Below, in pieces: positions 24,977 to 33,618 of a stretch of 64,000 nucleotides of DNA. Under the pieces are notes generated by a model. The model was not told the DNA's origin and ran no database searches. It saw nothing but the letters and a program-made list of their open reading frames with translations. Position 1 is the first letter of the stretch; each line of letters starts with the position of its first letter. The DNA is taken from assembly GCF_014526325.1 (NCBI RefSeq), contig NZ_JACNMJ010000005.1, positions 270,648-334,647 of the forward strand, given 5' to 3'. The DNA is from Psychroserpens algicola (GTDB lineage: Bacteria; Bacteroidota; Bacteroidia; Flavobacteriales; Flavobacteriaceae). Position numbers and translations under genes: made by a program.

Positions 24977-25612
24977 ATGGCAGTATCACCTTTAACGGAG
25001 TCTTCAATAGTATCTTTCTACATTATTTCAAATGGCGTAGAAATACAAAATACCATTGAAATTTCTGCAATTGAAATTGAGCAAAACACAAACGCTCAGC
25101 ATAAAGCTTTCATTACAGTAAATGATGGCCATCAAAACCATGATAAATTTGAGGTAACAGATTCTAAAACCTTTAAACTTGATAACCTAATTGAAATTAA
25201 GTTAGGCTATGATAGCAAAGTAACGCGTGTATTTAAAGGTCTTATTACAAGTCGTTTTATTTCTGGTGACACCACAGGAAACTTACATCTTAATGTCATT
25301 TGCAACACACGTACATCAACCAATGTCCTAAAAAAACCAATTGAACAAGATTGGAATAAAGCTCCTGTTCTTAAGCTCTCCTTTGGAAAGGATGTAATGA
25401 ATTATGAATTACTAATCCACGAAGATAATTCTAATCAGATTGAAGGTTTTGTCTCTTTTGTCGGATTCGCAAACACCAACGTTAATGACACGCTCCAGCT
25501 TGAAGGCTTTGGAAAGACGTTTAGTTCAATCTATATCATTTCAAAAGTTATTCATCATATAGCAGACGGCGACTGGATAACTACTGCTTTTATTACTGGA
25601 AAAATTCAATGA
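24977..25612 (+). CDS. Miniature VgrG-like hub protein, spike absent
   Basis: A 211-residue protein whose two halves read like the flanks of a Bacteroidota VgrG/baseplate-hub protein. Residues 8-115 match the N-terminal hub pattern (SFYIISNGVEIQNTIEI, ITVNDGHQN, SKTFKLDNLIEIKLGYDS, VFKGLITS). Residues about 130-211 match the segment usually found after the hub (LKLSFGKDVMNYEL, VSFVGFANTNVNDTLQLEGFG, VIHHIADGDWITT). The central part and the C-terminal OB-fold/beta-spike are missing. No other secretion-system or phage gene is nearby. It is preceded by a MOSC gene at two bases and overlaps the next gene by four. Function unknown. Confidence 0.65.
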   Translation: MAVSPLTESSIVSFYIISNGVEIQNTIEISAIEIEQNTNAQHKAFITVNDGHQNHDKFEVTDSKTFKLDNLIEIKLGYDSKVTRVFKGLITSRFISGDTTGNLHLNVICNTRTSTNVLKKPIEQDWNKAPVLKLSFGKDVMNYELLIHEDNSNQIEGFVSFVGFANTNVNDTLQLEGFGKTFSSIYIISKVIHHIADGDWITTAFITGKIQ

Positions 25613-26166
25613 ATATACCTTTAAGAGATAAGATCCATTTCACCAGAGTATCACTAAAGAAAAATGCTGGACCATTACTTATTGGTCTAATTTTTATCAT
25701 ACTAGGACTTGTTCTTGCATACATTGGCTATTTTATAGCTGAAAACAACTTTTTAACGGGCTTCGGAATAACATTTATAAGTTTTAGTGGCTTCTTTTTA
25801 ATATACACAATGCCATCGAGTTACATGCATTATTACGAGCAAGAACTCACAAAAAAATATGGCAGCTACACCACAGCAAGAGTTGTTCATAAACGTATTG
25901 ATGATTATTCGCATACCTCATCTTCTTTTGAAGGTGGAAAAGCTATACAGCATGAAGAATATCTCTATGTGATTGAATTTGAATTTAACTATAAAAACAA
26001 GTCTTATGAAAGCGAATGCTTTTTTGAGCAAAAAACGACTTATGAGCAGATTCCTGTTGGATATGAACTTCCCGTTAAATTCCTAAGAAACAACCCAGAA
26101 AGAGTAACACTTAGACGTCGAAAACTGGCAAACGAATTAGGTATTTCAGAAAAAATGTGTCAGTAA
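25609..26166 (+). CDS. Membrane protein with DUF3592-like soluble domain
   Basis: A 185-residue protein with two adjacent membrane segments (about 20-42 and 45-68) and a C-terminal soluble domain (about 80-175). The soluble part (TTARVVHKRIDDYSH, YLYVIEFEFNYKNKSYESECFF, IPVGYELPVKFLRNNPERVTL) matches the small beta-rich DUF3592 pattern. Function unknown. Its ATG overlaps the stop of the mini-VgrG gene (ATGA), so the two are translationally coupled. Confidence 0.75.
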   Translation: MNIPLRDKIHFTRVSLKKNAGPLLIGLIFIILGLVLAYIGYFIAENNFLTGFGITFISFSGFFLIYTMPSSYMHYYEQELTKKYGSYTTARVVHKRIDDYSHTSSSFEGGKAIQHEEYLYVIEFEFNYKNKSYESECFFEQKTTYEQIPVGYELPVKFLRNNPERVTLRRRKLANELGISEKMCQ

Positions 26167-26173
26167 AATAGCC

Positions 26174-26181
26174 TACCTTTG
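26174..26181 (+). promoter_or_regulatory. -7 box of the DEAD-box helicase gene
   Basis: TACCTTTG matches TAnnTTTG, 16 bases before the helicase ATG, implying a very short leader. No good -33 element is visible. Confidence 0.45.
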
Positions 26182-26197
26182 CCTTAAAACATAATGC

Positions 26198-27433
26198 ATG
26201 TCATTTAAAGACTTAAAACTTAACAGACCTATTTTACGCGCTATTGCAGAAGCAGGTTACGATAATCCAACATTAGTTCAAGAGAAAACCATTCCTGTAG
26301 TGCTTGAAGGTAAAGACAGTATCACCTCAGCTCAAACCGGAACTGGTAAAACTGCTGCTTTTGCATTACCTATTTTACAACTCTTATTTGACAAGCAAGA
26401 TGCACCAAAAAAAGGAAAAAAAGTCAGAGCACTAATTGTAAGTCCGACACGAGAATTAGCCATTCAGATTTCAAAAAACTTTACAACATACGCTACTTAT
26501 ACCAACTTAAGAACTGCGGTTATTTATGGAGGCACCTCTATTGAGCCTCAAAAAGACATCCTTAACAAAGGGGTCGATATTTTGGTCGCCACGCCTGGCC
26601 GTTTATTAGACCTTCACAAACAAGATGCTGTCAATTTAGATTATGTAGAAACTTTTGTTTTAGATGAAGCCGATTTAATGCTAGACATGGGGTTTATTGA
26701 TGATGTTAAAAAAATTGAACGTTTATGTCCAGAAACCAAACAAACACTCTTGTTTTCAGCAACAATGCCTTTCAAGGTTGAACAACTGGCCAATTCTATA
26801 TTAAAAGACCCTGAACGTATTGAAGTTACTCCAACATCGTCTGCAGCTAAAAATGTGAGTCAGATATTGTATTACGTACCAAAACGAAATAAAATTGAAC
26901 TCTGTTTACACTTACTGCGGAATACCATAAAAGGCAGTATTCTCATTTTTAGACGTACAAAATTTGGTGTCGATAAACTTGAACAAACCTTATCCAAAAA
27001 CGGTTATAAAGTCGAACGTATACATGGTGACCGTACGCAAAATGAACGTCAGAATGCGTTGGCCGATTTCAAACGTGGAAAAGTAAACATTCTTATTGCA
27101 ACAGATGTTGCTGCACGTGGTATCGACATTAACGAGCTAGATGCAGTGATAAATTTTGATTTACCAAATATTCCCGAAACCTATGTGCATCGTATTGGTA
27201 GAACAGGTCGTGCTGGAGAATTTGGTCACTCATATTCTTTTTGTTCTGCCGACGAAAAAACGTATATAAAAAATATTCAGCAGTTGATTAATGTTCAAAT
27301 CCCTATTGATCATAATCATCCTTATCCATTAGACCCAAAAGCTAAACCTATAGTTCATAAGAAAAAAGGTAGCAAGTATAAAAAAGGTCGTAAAGGGGAA
27401 GGTTCAAAAAAGAAAAAAAAGCGTTGGTACTGA
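26198..27433 (+). CDS. DEAD-box RNA helicase (RhlE-like)
   Basis: A 411-residue superfamily 2 helicase. Motifs in order: Q motif (FKDLKLNRPILRAIAEAGYDNPTLVQ), I AQTGTGKTA (about 50), Ia PTRELAIQ, II DEAD, III SAT, IV-V (DVAARGIDI) and VI HRIGRTGRAG. A Lys-rich C-terminal tail (last 35 residues) probably binds RNA. It would unwind RNA during ribosome assembly, mRNA turnover or cold adaptation. The length and basic tail match the RhlE group; flavobacteria have several copies. Confidence 0.93.
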   Translation: MSFKDLKLNRPILRAIAEAGYDNPTLVQEKTIPVVLEGKDSITSAQTGTGKTAAFALPILQLLFDKQDAPKKGKKVRALIVSPTRELAIQISKNFTTYATYTNLRTAVIYGGTSIEPQKDILNKGVDILVATPGRLLDLHKQDAVNLDYVETFVLDEADLMLDMGFIDDVKKIERLCPETKQTLLFSATMPFKVEQLANSILKDPERIEVTPTSSAAKNVSQILYYVPKRNKIELCLHLLRNTIKGSILIFRRTKFGVDKLEQTLSKNGYKVERIHGDRTQNERQNALADFKRGKVNILIATDVAARGIDINELDAVINFDLPNIPETYVHRIGRTGRAGEFGHSYSFCSADEKTYIKNIQQLINVQIPIDHNHPYPLDPKAKPIVHKKKGSKYKKGRKGEGSKKKKKRWY

Positions 27434-27491
27434 TTATTAGTGTTTTGAGTTTCCATAAAACTAATTATCTTTAAACTTAAAACCCAACCAA

Positions 27492-28808
27492 ATGAGTTCC
27501 GATTATAACAATCCAGCATTTAAAAAGTTATTACAACGACTCCAAGAAGAAAGCTGGCAATTAGAATTAATCATATCTGGTTTTGCCATCTTTGGTTTGT
27601 TTACTGCTTTCGGACCGATTTCTGAAGCTGCCCAAACTGCAAAGGATAAGCAACAATTAGTTTGGGCTATCATACTTATTATAGCTTTAATCTCATGTTC
27701 GATTTTAATTTTTAATTTATTACTTCATGTCGTACTCAGAGGACTTTGGATAGGTGCCTTAGGACTTCGTTATGTATCGGGAGATATTGATTATGACTCC
27801 TTAAATTACAGTGAAAAGTTCACTAAATACCTTAAAAAGAAAGTAGGATCTTTTGATAAATACGTTGCCACTTTAGAGAATTATTGCAGCATCATATTTG
27901 CGGTATCGTTTTTACTAATCTTTTATGTATTAGCACTAACATTTACCATTCTATCTATCGCTCTTATTGCCACTCAAATTCTTGACAACGACAATATACC
28001 AGAGACTTTAAGGACCATTCTGGGTGTTATTTTAATTCTGTTTATCGTTTTCGGAATGATATTTACATTTATAGATTTTATTACTCAAGGGTGGCTTAAA
28101 AAGAAAAAATGGACCTCTAAAATCTATTTTCCAATTTATTGGGTGTTTAGCTTTATCACACTATCGTTTTTATACAGACCCTTAATTTATAATTTCTTAG
28201 ATAATAAGTTCGGAAAACGTCTAAGTTTCATATTACTTCCGGTCTATCTCCTTATTTTAATTTTAACTTCATTTAATTACAAATTTTCAAACTATTTTGA
28301 TGGGCCAGATTATTCATCAGAACAGATTGCCAGCAGCGAAAACTATCTTGATTTGATTGAAGAAAACAACAGTTTTATTGATGGTGTTGCCATTTCTTCT
28401 AAAGTAATTTCGGAGCCTTATGTAAATGTGTTTATCCTCTTTACTGATAATCTTGAAAATAATGTATTTAATTACAACCCAGACTTAAAGCCTGAAAAAG
28501 AAAAAAGAGGATTGAGAAGCGATATCATCGTCAATGATACCAATTGGAAACATATTAATCAGATTAGAAAAGATTACATTAAAACTGTAAATGAAATGTA
28601 TTCGGTTAGAATTGACTCTTTAGATTTTGATTCTGAATTTGTCTTATCCGAAAGCAAACAAAAACATCTTGGTTTCGAAACCTATATTAAAATCAGCAAT
28701 CTACAGGAAGGCAAACACCTTTTAAAAGTGATGCGAAAACGCATCAAAAAAGGAGATACCATACAACAACACATCAGAAAGATTCCATTTTGGTATTTCA
28801 AGAATTAG
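27492..28808 (+). CDS. Multi-pass membrane protein of unknown function
   Basis: A 438-residue protein with about six hydrophobic segments in its first 265 residues (roughly 24-44, 54-82, 130-165, 175-200, 212-230, 245-262), then a soluble C-terminal region of about 170 residues rich in charged residues. I do not recognise the family. A TATCTTTA near-consensus -7 lies about 20 bases upstream. The stop codon overlaps the converging anti-sigma gene by four bases. Confidence 0.75.
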   Translation: MSSDYNNPAFKKLLQRLQEESWQLELIISGFAIFGLFTAFGPISEAAQTAKDKQQLVWAIILIIALISCSILIFNLLLHVVLRGLWIGALGLRYVSGDIDYDSLNYSEKFTKYLKKKVGSFDKYVATLENYCSIIFAVSFLLIFYVLALTFTILSIALIATQILDNDNIPETLRTILGVILILFIVFGMIFTFIDFITQGWLKKKKWTSKIYFPIYWVFSFITLSFLYRPLIYNFLDNKFGKRLSFILLPVYLLILILTSFNYKFSNYFDGPDYSSEQIASSENYLDLIEENNSFIDGVAISSKVISEPYVNVFILFTDNLENNVFNYNPDLKPEKEKRGLRSDIIVNDTNWKHINQIRKDYIKTVNEMYSVRIDSLDFDSEFVLSESKQKHLGFETYIKISNLQEGKHLLKVMRKRIKKGDTIQQHIRKIPFWYFKN

Positions 28809-29203
28809 GCATCAAGGCGTTTATCAAAATAACGCTTTAACAGCGGAACTTGAACACACAGCATTACAGCAAATAATAATATTGCATAAGTCATGGTTTG
28901 AGACAAACTGAAGTCTGACAAAGGGTTAAATGACACTTTGTCTAAACTTAAATCTTGAATCCATTCATAATTTAATGTCAATTTTCCGAAAATAACATAT
29001 CCAAAAACTGCAATTACACCTAGCAAGATTACTGCCCAAACCGGCTTTGAAATTAATGGTCTATAGGTAGTAACTGAAGTATTAAGACTTTCGATTTTTG
29101 ACATTACACGTTGTGTAAAATCAAACGAAGGACTCTCAACTGAAGGTTTTCCAATCACTTTTCGTGACAAACCGTCTAAATATTTATCTGCATTCTCGTT
29201 CAT
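28805..29203 (-). CDS. Probable membrane anti-sigma protein
   Basis: A 132-residue protein overlapping the 3' end of the sigma-factor gene by 20 bases, the usual position of a cognate anti-sigma. The N-terminal 55 residues (helical, with FDFTQRVMSKIESL) would face the cytoplasm; two membrane segments follow at about 62-84 and 105-124. It lacks the HxxxCxxC zinc motif of ZAS anti-sigmas. The role is inferred from context; the sequence alone is not diagnostic. Confidence 0.7.
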   Translation of the reverse strand: MNENADKYLDGLSRKVIGKPSVESPSFDFTQRVMSKIESLNTSVTTYRPLISKPVWAVILLGVIAVFGYVIFGKLTLNYEWIQDLSLDKVSFNPLSDFSLSQTMTYAILLFAVMLCVQVPLLKRYFDKRLDA

Positions 29204-29774
29204 AATATTCTATTACTTCTGGTTCTAACTGCGCCTTTAATATACTGGCCAGTTTTTTTCGACATCTAAAAAGTTTTACTTTTATTGAATTAGCAGTAAT
29301 ACCAACAATCTTTGAAATTTCATCTAAAGATAAGTCGTCAAAATAATACAACGTCAACAAAAAACTATCTTCACTTGGTAACTTTTCAATACAACGTTGT
29401 ATCGCTTCTTTTTTTTCTTGAGCCTCTATGTGATCAAGAGCATTATCAATAGATTTAATTTGATGTGCAGTATATTCATTAATTTCTACATCATTCAAAA
29501 ACTTTTTATTTTTTTTTATTCGGTCTAAACACGTGTTATATGTTACTCTATAAATCCATGTCGAAAATTTAGAATCACCTTTAAATTTATCGAGTGATTT
29601 ATAGGTTTTAACAAACGTATCCTGAGCAACCTCTTCTGCTTCTTCTCTGTTTTTCAACATTCTCAAAGCTAACGTAAACACCAAATCCTTATACATATCA
29701 ACCAATATCGAAAAGGCATTCGTATTGCCATCGATGATTTGATTGATGAGTATTTGATCGTTGTTGGTGGTCAT
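29184..29774 (-). CDS. ECF RNA polymerase sigma factor
   Basis: A 196-residue ECF sigma factor. Region 2 (about 20-90) has LVFTLALRMLKNREEAEEVAQDTFVKTYKSL and FSTWIYRVTYNTCLDRIKK; region 4 (about 130-185) has LTLYYFDDLSLDEISKIVGITANSIKVKLFRCRKKL. It overlaps the probable anti-sigma gene by 20 bases. Its upstream region carries an ECF-type promoter that is repeated, facing the other way, in front of the divergent gene at 29950, which points to self-activation. Confidence 0.92.
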   Translation of the reverse strand: MTTNNDQILINQIIDGNTNAFSILVDMYKDLVFTLALRMLKNREEAEEVAQDTFVKTYKSLDKFKGDSKFSTWIYRVTYNTCLDRIKKNKKFLNDVEINEYTAHQIKSIDNALDHIEAQEKKEAIQRCIEKLPSEDSFLLTLYYFDDLSLDEISKIVGITANSIKVKLFRCRKKLASILKAQLEPEVIEYYERECR

Positions 29775-29784
29775 TTTATATTAA

Positions 29785-29811
29785 GACGACACAACTCATA
29801 CAATGGTTACA
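29785..29811 (-). promoter_or_regulatory. ECF-type promoter of the sigma operon
   Basis: On the minus strand: TGTAACCAT (29811-29803), then 14 bases, then CGTC (29788-29785) followed by TTAA. The AAC of the -35 and CGTC of the -10 are 17 bases apart, as in promoters of ECF sigma factors. The predicted start is only a few bases before the sigma ATG at 29774, so the message is nearly leaderless. Confidence 0.7.
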
Positions 29812-29877
29812 GGTAAATCGTGTTTATTTAAAATATCAACAAGAAAATAAACAGAATAGAAAAAAATCAATAAAACT

Positions 29878-29904
29878 TGTAACCATAATTCAAAACGTAT
29901 CGTC
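29878..29904 (+). promoter_or_regulatory. ECF-type promoter facing the small membrane protein gene
   Basis: TGTAACCAT (29878-29886), 14 bases, then CGTC (29901-29904) followed by ATAA. It is the same motif at the same spacing as the minus-strand promoter of the sigma gene. The leader to the ATG at 29950 would be about 40 bases. Confidence 0.7.
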
Positions 29905-29949
29905 ATAAGCTCTGAACACTTAAAATTAATCAATTAAAAACGAAACATT

Positions 29950-30294
29950 ATGGAAGAATTATTAATACCATTAAGTTTTTTTCTAGCCATCTTCGGAATG
30001 GTATATCTATACCTTTCAACTAGAAATAAAGAACGATTAGCACTTATCGAAAAAGGTGCAGATGCCAGTATATTTATGAGAGGCAAATCGCATACAGCTC
30101 CTATTTGGAAGGTCATTATCCTTAACCTCGCTCTGTTATTAATGGGTATAGGAATAGGCACATTTATCGCTTCTATTTTAGACAATTACACCACTTTAGA
30201 TGAAGACGCAGTATATCCAGCAACCATATTTTTCATGGCTGGTGTTGGGCTCTTTATTGGATTTAATATGACTAAAAATTTAGATAAAGAATAA
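29950..30294 (+). CDS. Small membrane protein (DUF6249-like)
   Basis: A 114-residue protein with an N-terminal membrane helix (about 3-22, LIPLSFFLAIFGMVYLYLST), a conserved-looking RNKERLALIEKGADASIFM segment, then two membrane helices (about 52-75 and 85-103). This matches the small Bacteroidota proteins I know as DUF6249; function unknown. The shared promoter motif indicates it belongs to the regulon of the adjacent ECF sigma factor. Confidence 0.75.
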   Translation: MEELLIPLSFFLAIFGMVYLYLSTRNKERLALIEKGADASIFMRGKSHTAPIWKVIILNLALLLMGIGIGTFIASILDNYTTLDEDAVYPATIFFMAGVGLFIGFNMTKNLDKE

Positions 30295-30317
30295 ATAACT
30301 CCCAACCAACTAATCAT

Positions 30318-30348
30318 AAAACCACTGTTAATCAACAGTGGTTTTTTT
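30318..30348 (+). terminator. Intrinsic terminator
   Basis: The perfect 10-base stem AACCACTGTT/AACAGTGGTT has a four-base loop and a run of seven T residues, 24 bases after the stop at 30294. Confidence 0.88.
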
Positions 30349-30398
30349 ATTTACAACCAGTTAATGTGTATATTTAAAGCTATAATTACAGCCCTAAA

Positions 30399-31388
30399 AT
30401 GAAACATTATTTATACATAGTAATCTTCTTTAGCATCTTTTTTGTTGGTTTTTTACCTGCTCAAACCAAAATATTAGATAAAGACACCCAATATCCAGTG
30501 TCTTATGCCACCATATCATTTGGTGACGGACAAGGTTTATTTGCCGATGATGATGGCATGTTTATATTTACAAAAAAGCTGTATCCAGATGTTGATTCAC
30601 TATATATTACAGCTTTAGGTTATAAAGATTTAGCAATATCTACGATAGAGCTTCCGAAGCGTATAGAAATGCAAACTGAAGCGAATAAGTTAGATGAAAT
30701 TTTAATCACTGCCAGAATAGACAGAAAATTTAAAAAAGAATCTATTAAACCTTATCTGGATGATGATTATTACAAATGTTGGTTACCAACTATAGAGAGT
30801 GAAATTGCTGTTTTTTTTCCCAACGGAAATGAGAAGCTTAAGAAATTGACGTCTGTTGTATTTCCTATTACTTTAGAGTCTAGAGATTGGAAAAAACGAA
30901 AGCGTGCTAATGCTGATAAACGAAAGTTTTCAACGCTTTTTAAAGTCAAATTTTATAAAAATGATGATGGCTCTCCAGGCGATCCTATGACTTATACTAA
31001 TATAGTATTTAGAGTCACAGAACAAAATGGTGATGAATTTGAACTTGATGTTTCTGAGCACGATTTATTTATTCCAGACGATGGCTTTTTTGTGTCGATT
31101 CAAGTGTTAGGCTATACTAATCAAAACGGAAAGCTATTACCTAACAAAAAATACAAAGAAATTAAAGGCAGAAATGGAACCGTTAAAATACCAACTAACT
31201 TCAGGCCTTTACTTCCGTTTACTGATGAAATAGAAACTCACAACACCTTTATTAAGCGTGTATTTATTAGCGGTAATGATTGGGTACAATTTAAAAAAGG
31301 AAATGGTATAGAATCGAGTTTATTAAAAACAAACCTCAATAATTATGGGGTTGGCATTAATTTTAATGTGTATAAAGATGAGTTCTAG
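30399..31388 (+). CDS. Exported carboxypeptidase-regulatory-like protein
   Basis: A 329-residue secreted or periplasmic protein. After a signal peptide (about 1-21, ending PAQ) comes a carboxypeptidase-D regulatory-like Ig domain (about 22-90: KILDKDTQYPVSYATISFGDGQGLFADDDGMF). The remainder is a beta-rich region of unknown family. Unlike TonB receptors with this domain it has no plug or barrel, and no T9SS sorting domain. Function unknown. Confidence 0.75.
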   Translation: MKHYLYIVIFFSIFFVGFLPAQTKILDKDTQYPVSYATISFGDGQGLFADDDGMFIFTKKLYPDVDSLYITALGYKDLAISTIELPKRIEMQTEANKLDEILITARIDRKFKKESIKPYLDDDYYKCWLPTIESEIAVFFPNGNEKLKKLTSVVFPITLESRDWKKRKRANADKRKFSTLFKVKFYKNDDGSPGDPMTYTNIVFRVTEQNGDEFELDVSEHDLFIPDDGFFVSIQVLGYTNQNGKLLPNKKYKEIKGRNGTVKIPTNFRPLLPFTDEIETHNTFIKRVFISGNDWVQFKKGNGIESSLLKTNLNNYGVGINFNVYKDEF

Positions 31389-31406
31389 AACAATTTACCT
31401 TTAAAC

Positions 31407-32102
31407 TTACGGCGTCGAATTTGACACCTGAAGCACCTTTCCGTTGTAATATGTATTGCCATTAAGTGCAAAATCCTGAATATAAGCAGCCATTGCTTTA
31501 GCTGTTGTTGGTGCTTGATACTCAGGAAAGGCTTCTTTAAGCATTTCAGTTTGCACAGCTCCTAATGCCAACACATTAAATTGCGGACCTGTTGCTTTGT
31601 ATTCTTCAGCCAATAATTCTGTTAATGTAATCACAGCGCCTTTACTTGAGCTGTAAGCTGCCAATCCTGGAAATTTCATACTGCCTTGAATCCCTCCCAT
31701 TGAACTAATCGTTACAACATGACCATTGCTCTTCATATATGGCAACACGATTCGCGTTAGTTCAGAAACACCAAACACATTCGTTTCATAAACTTTTGTA
31801 AAGTCTTTAAAGGTTGTTTCAGAAAACGGTTTATTGATTAACATTCCGGCATTATTGATTAAAATATCAACATGCTTAAACTCATTATCAATAAACTGAG
31901 TTACTTTTTTATAATCATCTTCTTCACATAAATCGAATGCAAAAGACGAGATATTATTAAAGTGAAGGTTATTAACTGGCTGGGCATTTCTAGATAAAGC
32001 TAACACATTATGACCTTGACTGGCAAATAAATGAACAAGTTCAAAACCAATACCACGACTGGTACCAGTAATAATTATATTCTTACTGTGCTTCGGTGGC
32101 AT
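31407..32102 (-). CDS. Short-chain dehydrogenase/reductase
   Basis: A 231-residue classical SDR. The cofactor motif GTSRGIG is at 13-19, NNAG at 83-86, and the catalytic S133/S134, Y150 and K154 (YSSSK) are in the usual spacing. It oxidises or reduces a small alcohol/ketone with NAD(P); the substrate is not predictable. It overlaps the M28 peptidase gene by 20 bases, so both are in one operon. Confidence 0.9.
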   Translation of the reverse strand: MPPKHSKNIIITGTSRGIGFELVHLFASQGHNVLALSRNAQPVNNLHFNNISSFAFDLCEEDDYKKVTQFIDNEFKHVDILINNAGMLINKPFSETTFKDFTKVYETNVFGVSELTRIVLPYMKSNGHVVTISSMGGIQGSMKFPGLAAYSSSKGAVITLTELLAEEYKATGPQFNVLALGAVQTEMLKEAFPEYQAPTTAKAMAAYIQDFALNGNTYYNGKVLQVSNSTP

Positions 32103-33036
32103 ACATTTTAATGTCTTTAGTTTCGGTATTGCTCATTTCCTCAATTGCAGGAATTGTTTTATTAATCAAACTCGCCATAAAATCAAAATCCAGTTGGCTT
32201 ATTTCATCATCAACATGATGGTAATAATCAAAGTTCGACAAATCGCAAGAGGAAATTGTCTGACATGGCAAACCAAACTCTTCATAAAACGGATAGTTAT
32301 CTGAGCGCTTAAATAACTGGTATTTTTTTGCAACATCTGAAGCCCCAATAAGATTACTCCCCACATATTCATTGATTTTATCTGCCATATTTGACAGATC
32401 ATATCCTGTTACAAAAGCCTCATAATCACGATCTTTAAAAGGCACACCTATCATTTCAAAGTTTAGCATTGTGTATAGATTAAGGTTTTCCGATTTTAAA
32501 CGTTTAGCTAAATGCTTAGACCCTAACAATCCCATTTCTTCTGCTGAAAACAAAGCAAACATGATACTACGCTTATTATTTTTTCTCTTAGCAAAATACC
32601 TGGCCATAGCCATTACTCCTACTGTACCAGCTGCATTATCATTAGCGCCATTTGCTAAAGAATCACCATCTACTGTTTTACCTTTTCCTATATGATCATA
32701 ATGAGCTCCTAAAATGATAACCTCATCCTTTAGCTTTGCATCTGTTCCTTCAATAAATCCAATCACATTAAAAGCATCTAAACTATCAATTTTAAAATGA
32801 TCTCTATAGGTTTCATAATACGGTTTTACACCATAAGATTTAAACTCACTTTCTATATAACTGGCCGCTTTTTCAATACCTTCACTTCCTGCTCGTCTTC
32901 CGTTTAACTCATCAGACGCTAAATACGTCACAGCGGTTTTAACTTCATCACTCGTTATTGTGATGGTTTCTAATTTGGGTTCAGATTTACAACTTACAAT
33001 AAGCAATAAGGCAATAAAAGAGAATATCTGTTTCAT
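32083..33036 (-). CDS. M28-family metallopeptidase lipoprotein
   Basis: A 317-residue peptidase. The signal ends at a lipobox (LLIVSC, Cys about residue 16). The catalytic domain has GAHYDHIG, NDNAAGTVGV and FSAEEMGLLGS with zinc-binding His, Asp and Glu, and a later His in FDYYHHVDDE, as in Zn-dependent aminopeptidases of family M28. It would trim peptides in the periplasm or at the cell surface. A TATCTTTA near-consensus -7 overlaps the upstream operon's terminator region. Confidence 0.9.
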   Translation of the reverse strand: MKQIFSFIALLLIVSCKSEPKLETITITSDEVKTAVTYLASDELNGRRAGSEGIEKAASYIESEFKSYGVKPYYETYRDHFKIDSLDAFNVIGFIEGTDAKLKDEVIILGAHYDHIGKGKTVDGDSLANGANDNAAGTVGVMAMARYFAKRKNNKRSIMFALFSAEEMGLLGSKHLAKRLKSENLNLYTMLNFEMIGVPFKDRDYEAFVTGYDLSNMADKINEYVGSNLIGASDVAKKYQLFKRSDNYPFYEEFGLPCQTISSCDLSNFDYYHHVDDEISQLDFDFMASLINKTIPAIEEMSNTETKDIKMYATEAQ

Positions 33037-33061
33037 GTTTTTTTTATTTGAGTTTAAAGAT

Positions 33062-33097
33062 AAAAAAAACCTGTTGCAATAAAATTGAAACAGGCTT
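33062..33097 (-). terminator. Terminator after the PDH/lipoprotein run
   Basis: On the minus strand CCTGTTTCAAT pairs with ATTGCAACAGG (one mismatch), followed by a run of Ts. It lies 23 bases after the stop of the 164-residue lipoprotein gene. Confidence 0.75.
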
Positions 33098-33119
33098 AAA
33101 TATCTTTTTGATTTGGCTT

Positions 33120-33614
33120 TTATAAACTATTCAGTGTCGCTAACTTCTCTAAAAGTAAGCTTCTGTAGTTTGCAAAATATTCGGGATACTGAGCATTTCT
33201 AATACGCCAAGTATGACTGACTTCATCGTCCTGATATTCCAAATAAATACCTCCTAGAGCATCAGTACAATCGACACAATCTAAATAACCGTTGGGTTCA
33301 TTAAATATTTCCGAAGGCAATTCGTCCAACAATACAACGAAATCTTGATAGTTGATATTAGGTATTTCCTGAAAGTTGCCTAGAAACACATCTCCCTCAG
33401 GAGAATTAGAATCTATATCTCGATAAACACTGCTGCTGTCAATTTTATAAATTGTAGCACAATCACCATTACAATTATCATCTGCAAACCAACCAAAAAT
33501 GAGTTTCGCATTTTGGTTTTCTCCTTCATCTGTATTCGCATCATCATCACTTGAACATGAGATGGTCAACATAAGAAGTAAAACAATACCAAAATAGTGT
33601 CTAAGATGTGGCAT
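33120..33614 (-). CDS. Small lipoprotein of unknown function
   Basis: A 164-residue protein with signal peptide and lipobox (MLTISC, Cys about 20), then an acidic linker (SSDDDANTDEGEN). The mature part has four Cys in two pairs (DNCNGDCAT and DCVDCTDA), likely disulfides. It is probably exposed on the cell surface, as the acidic stretch after the Cys resembles the lipoprotein export signal of Bacteroidota. It begins four bases after the E2 stop, so it is the last gene of the pdhA-pdhC run. I do not know its function. Confidence 0.75.
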   Translation of the reverse strand: MPHLRHYFGIVLLLMLTISCSSDDDANTDEGENQNAKLIFGWFADDNCNGDCATIYKIDSSSVYRDIDSNSPEGDVFLGNFQEIPNINYQDFVVLLDELPSEIFNEPNGYLDCVDCTDALGGIYLEYQDDEVSHTWRIRNAQYPEYFANYRSLLLEKLATLNSL

Positions 33615-33618
33615 GTAA

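Noticed and set aside
24977..25612. The VgrG-like protein as evidence of a prophage or a T6SS/eCIS cluster in the window
   Set aside because: No tube, sheath, baseplate, ATPase, capsid, integrase or lysis gene was found in the surrounding 10 kb, so the gene stands alone.
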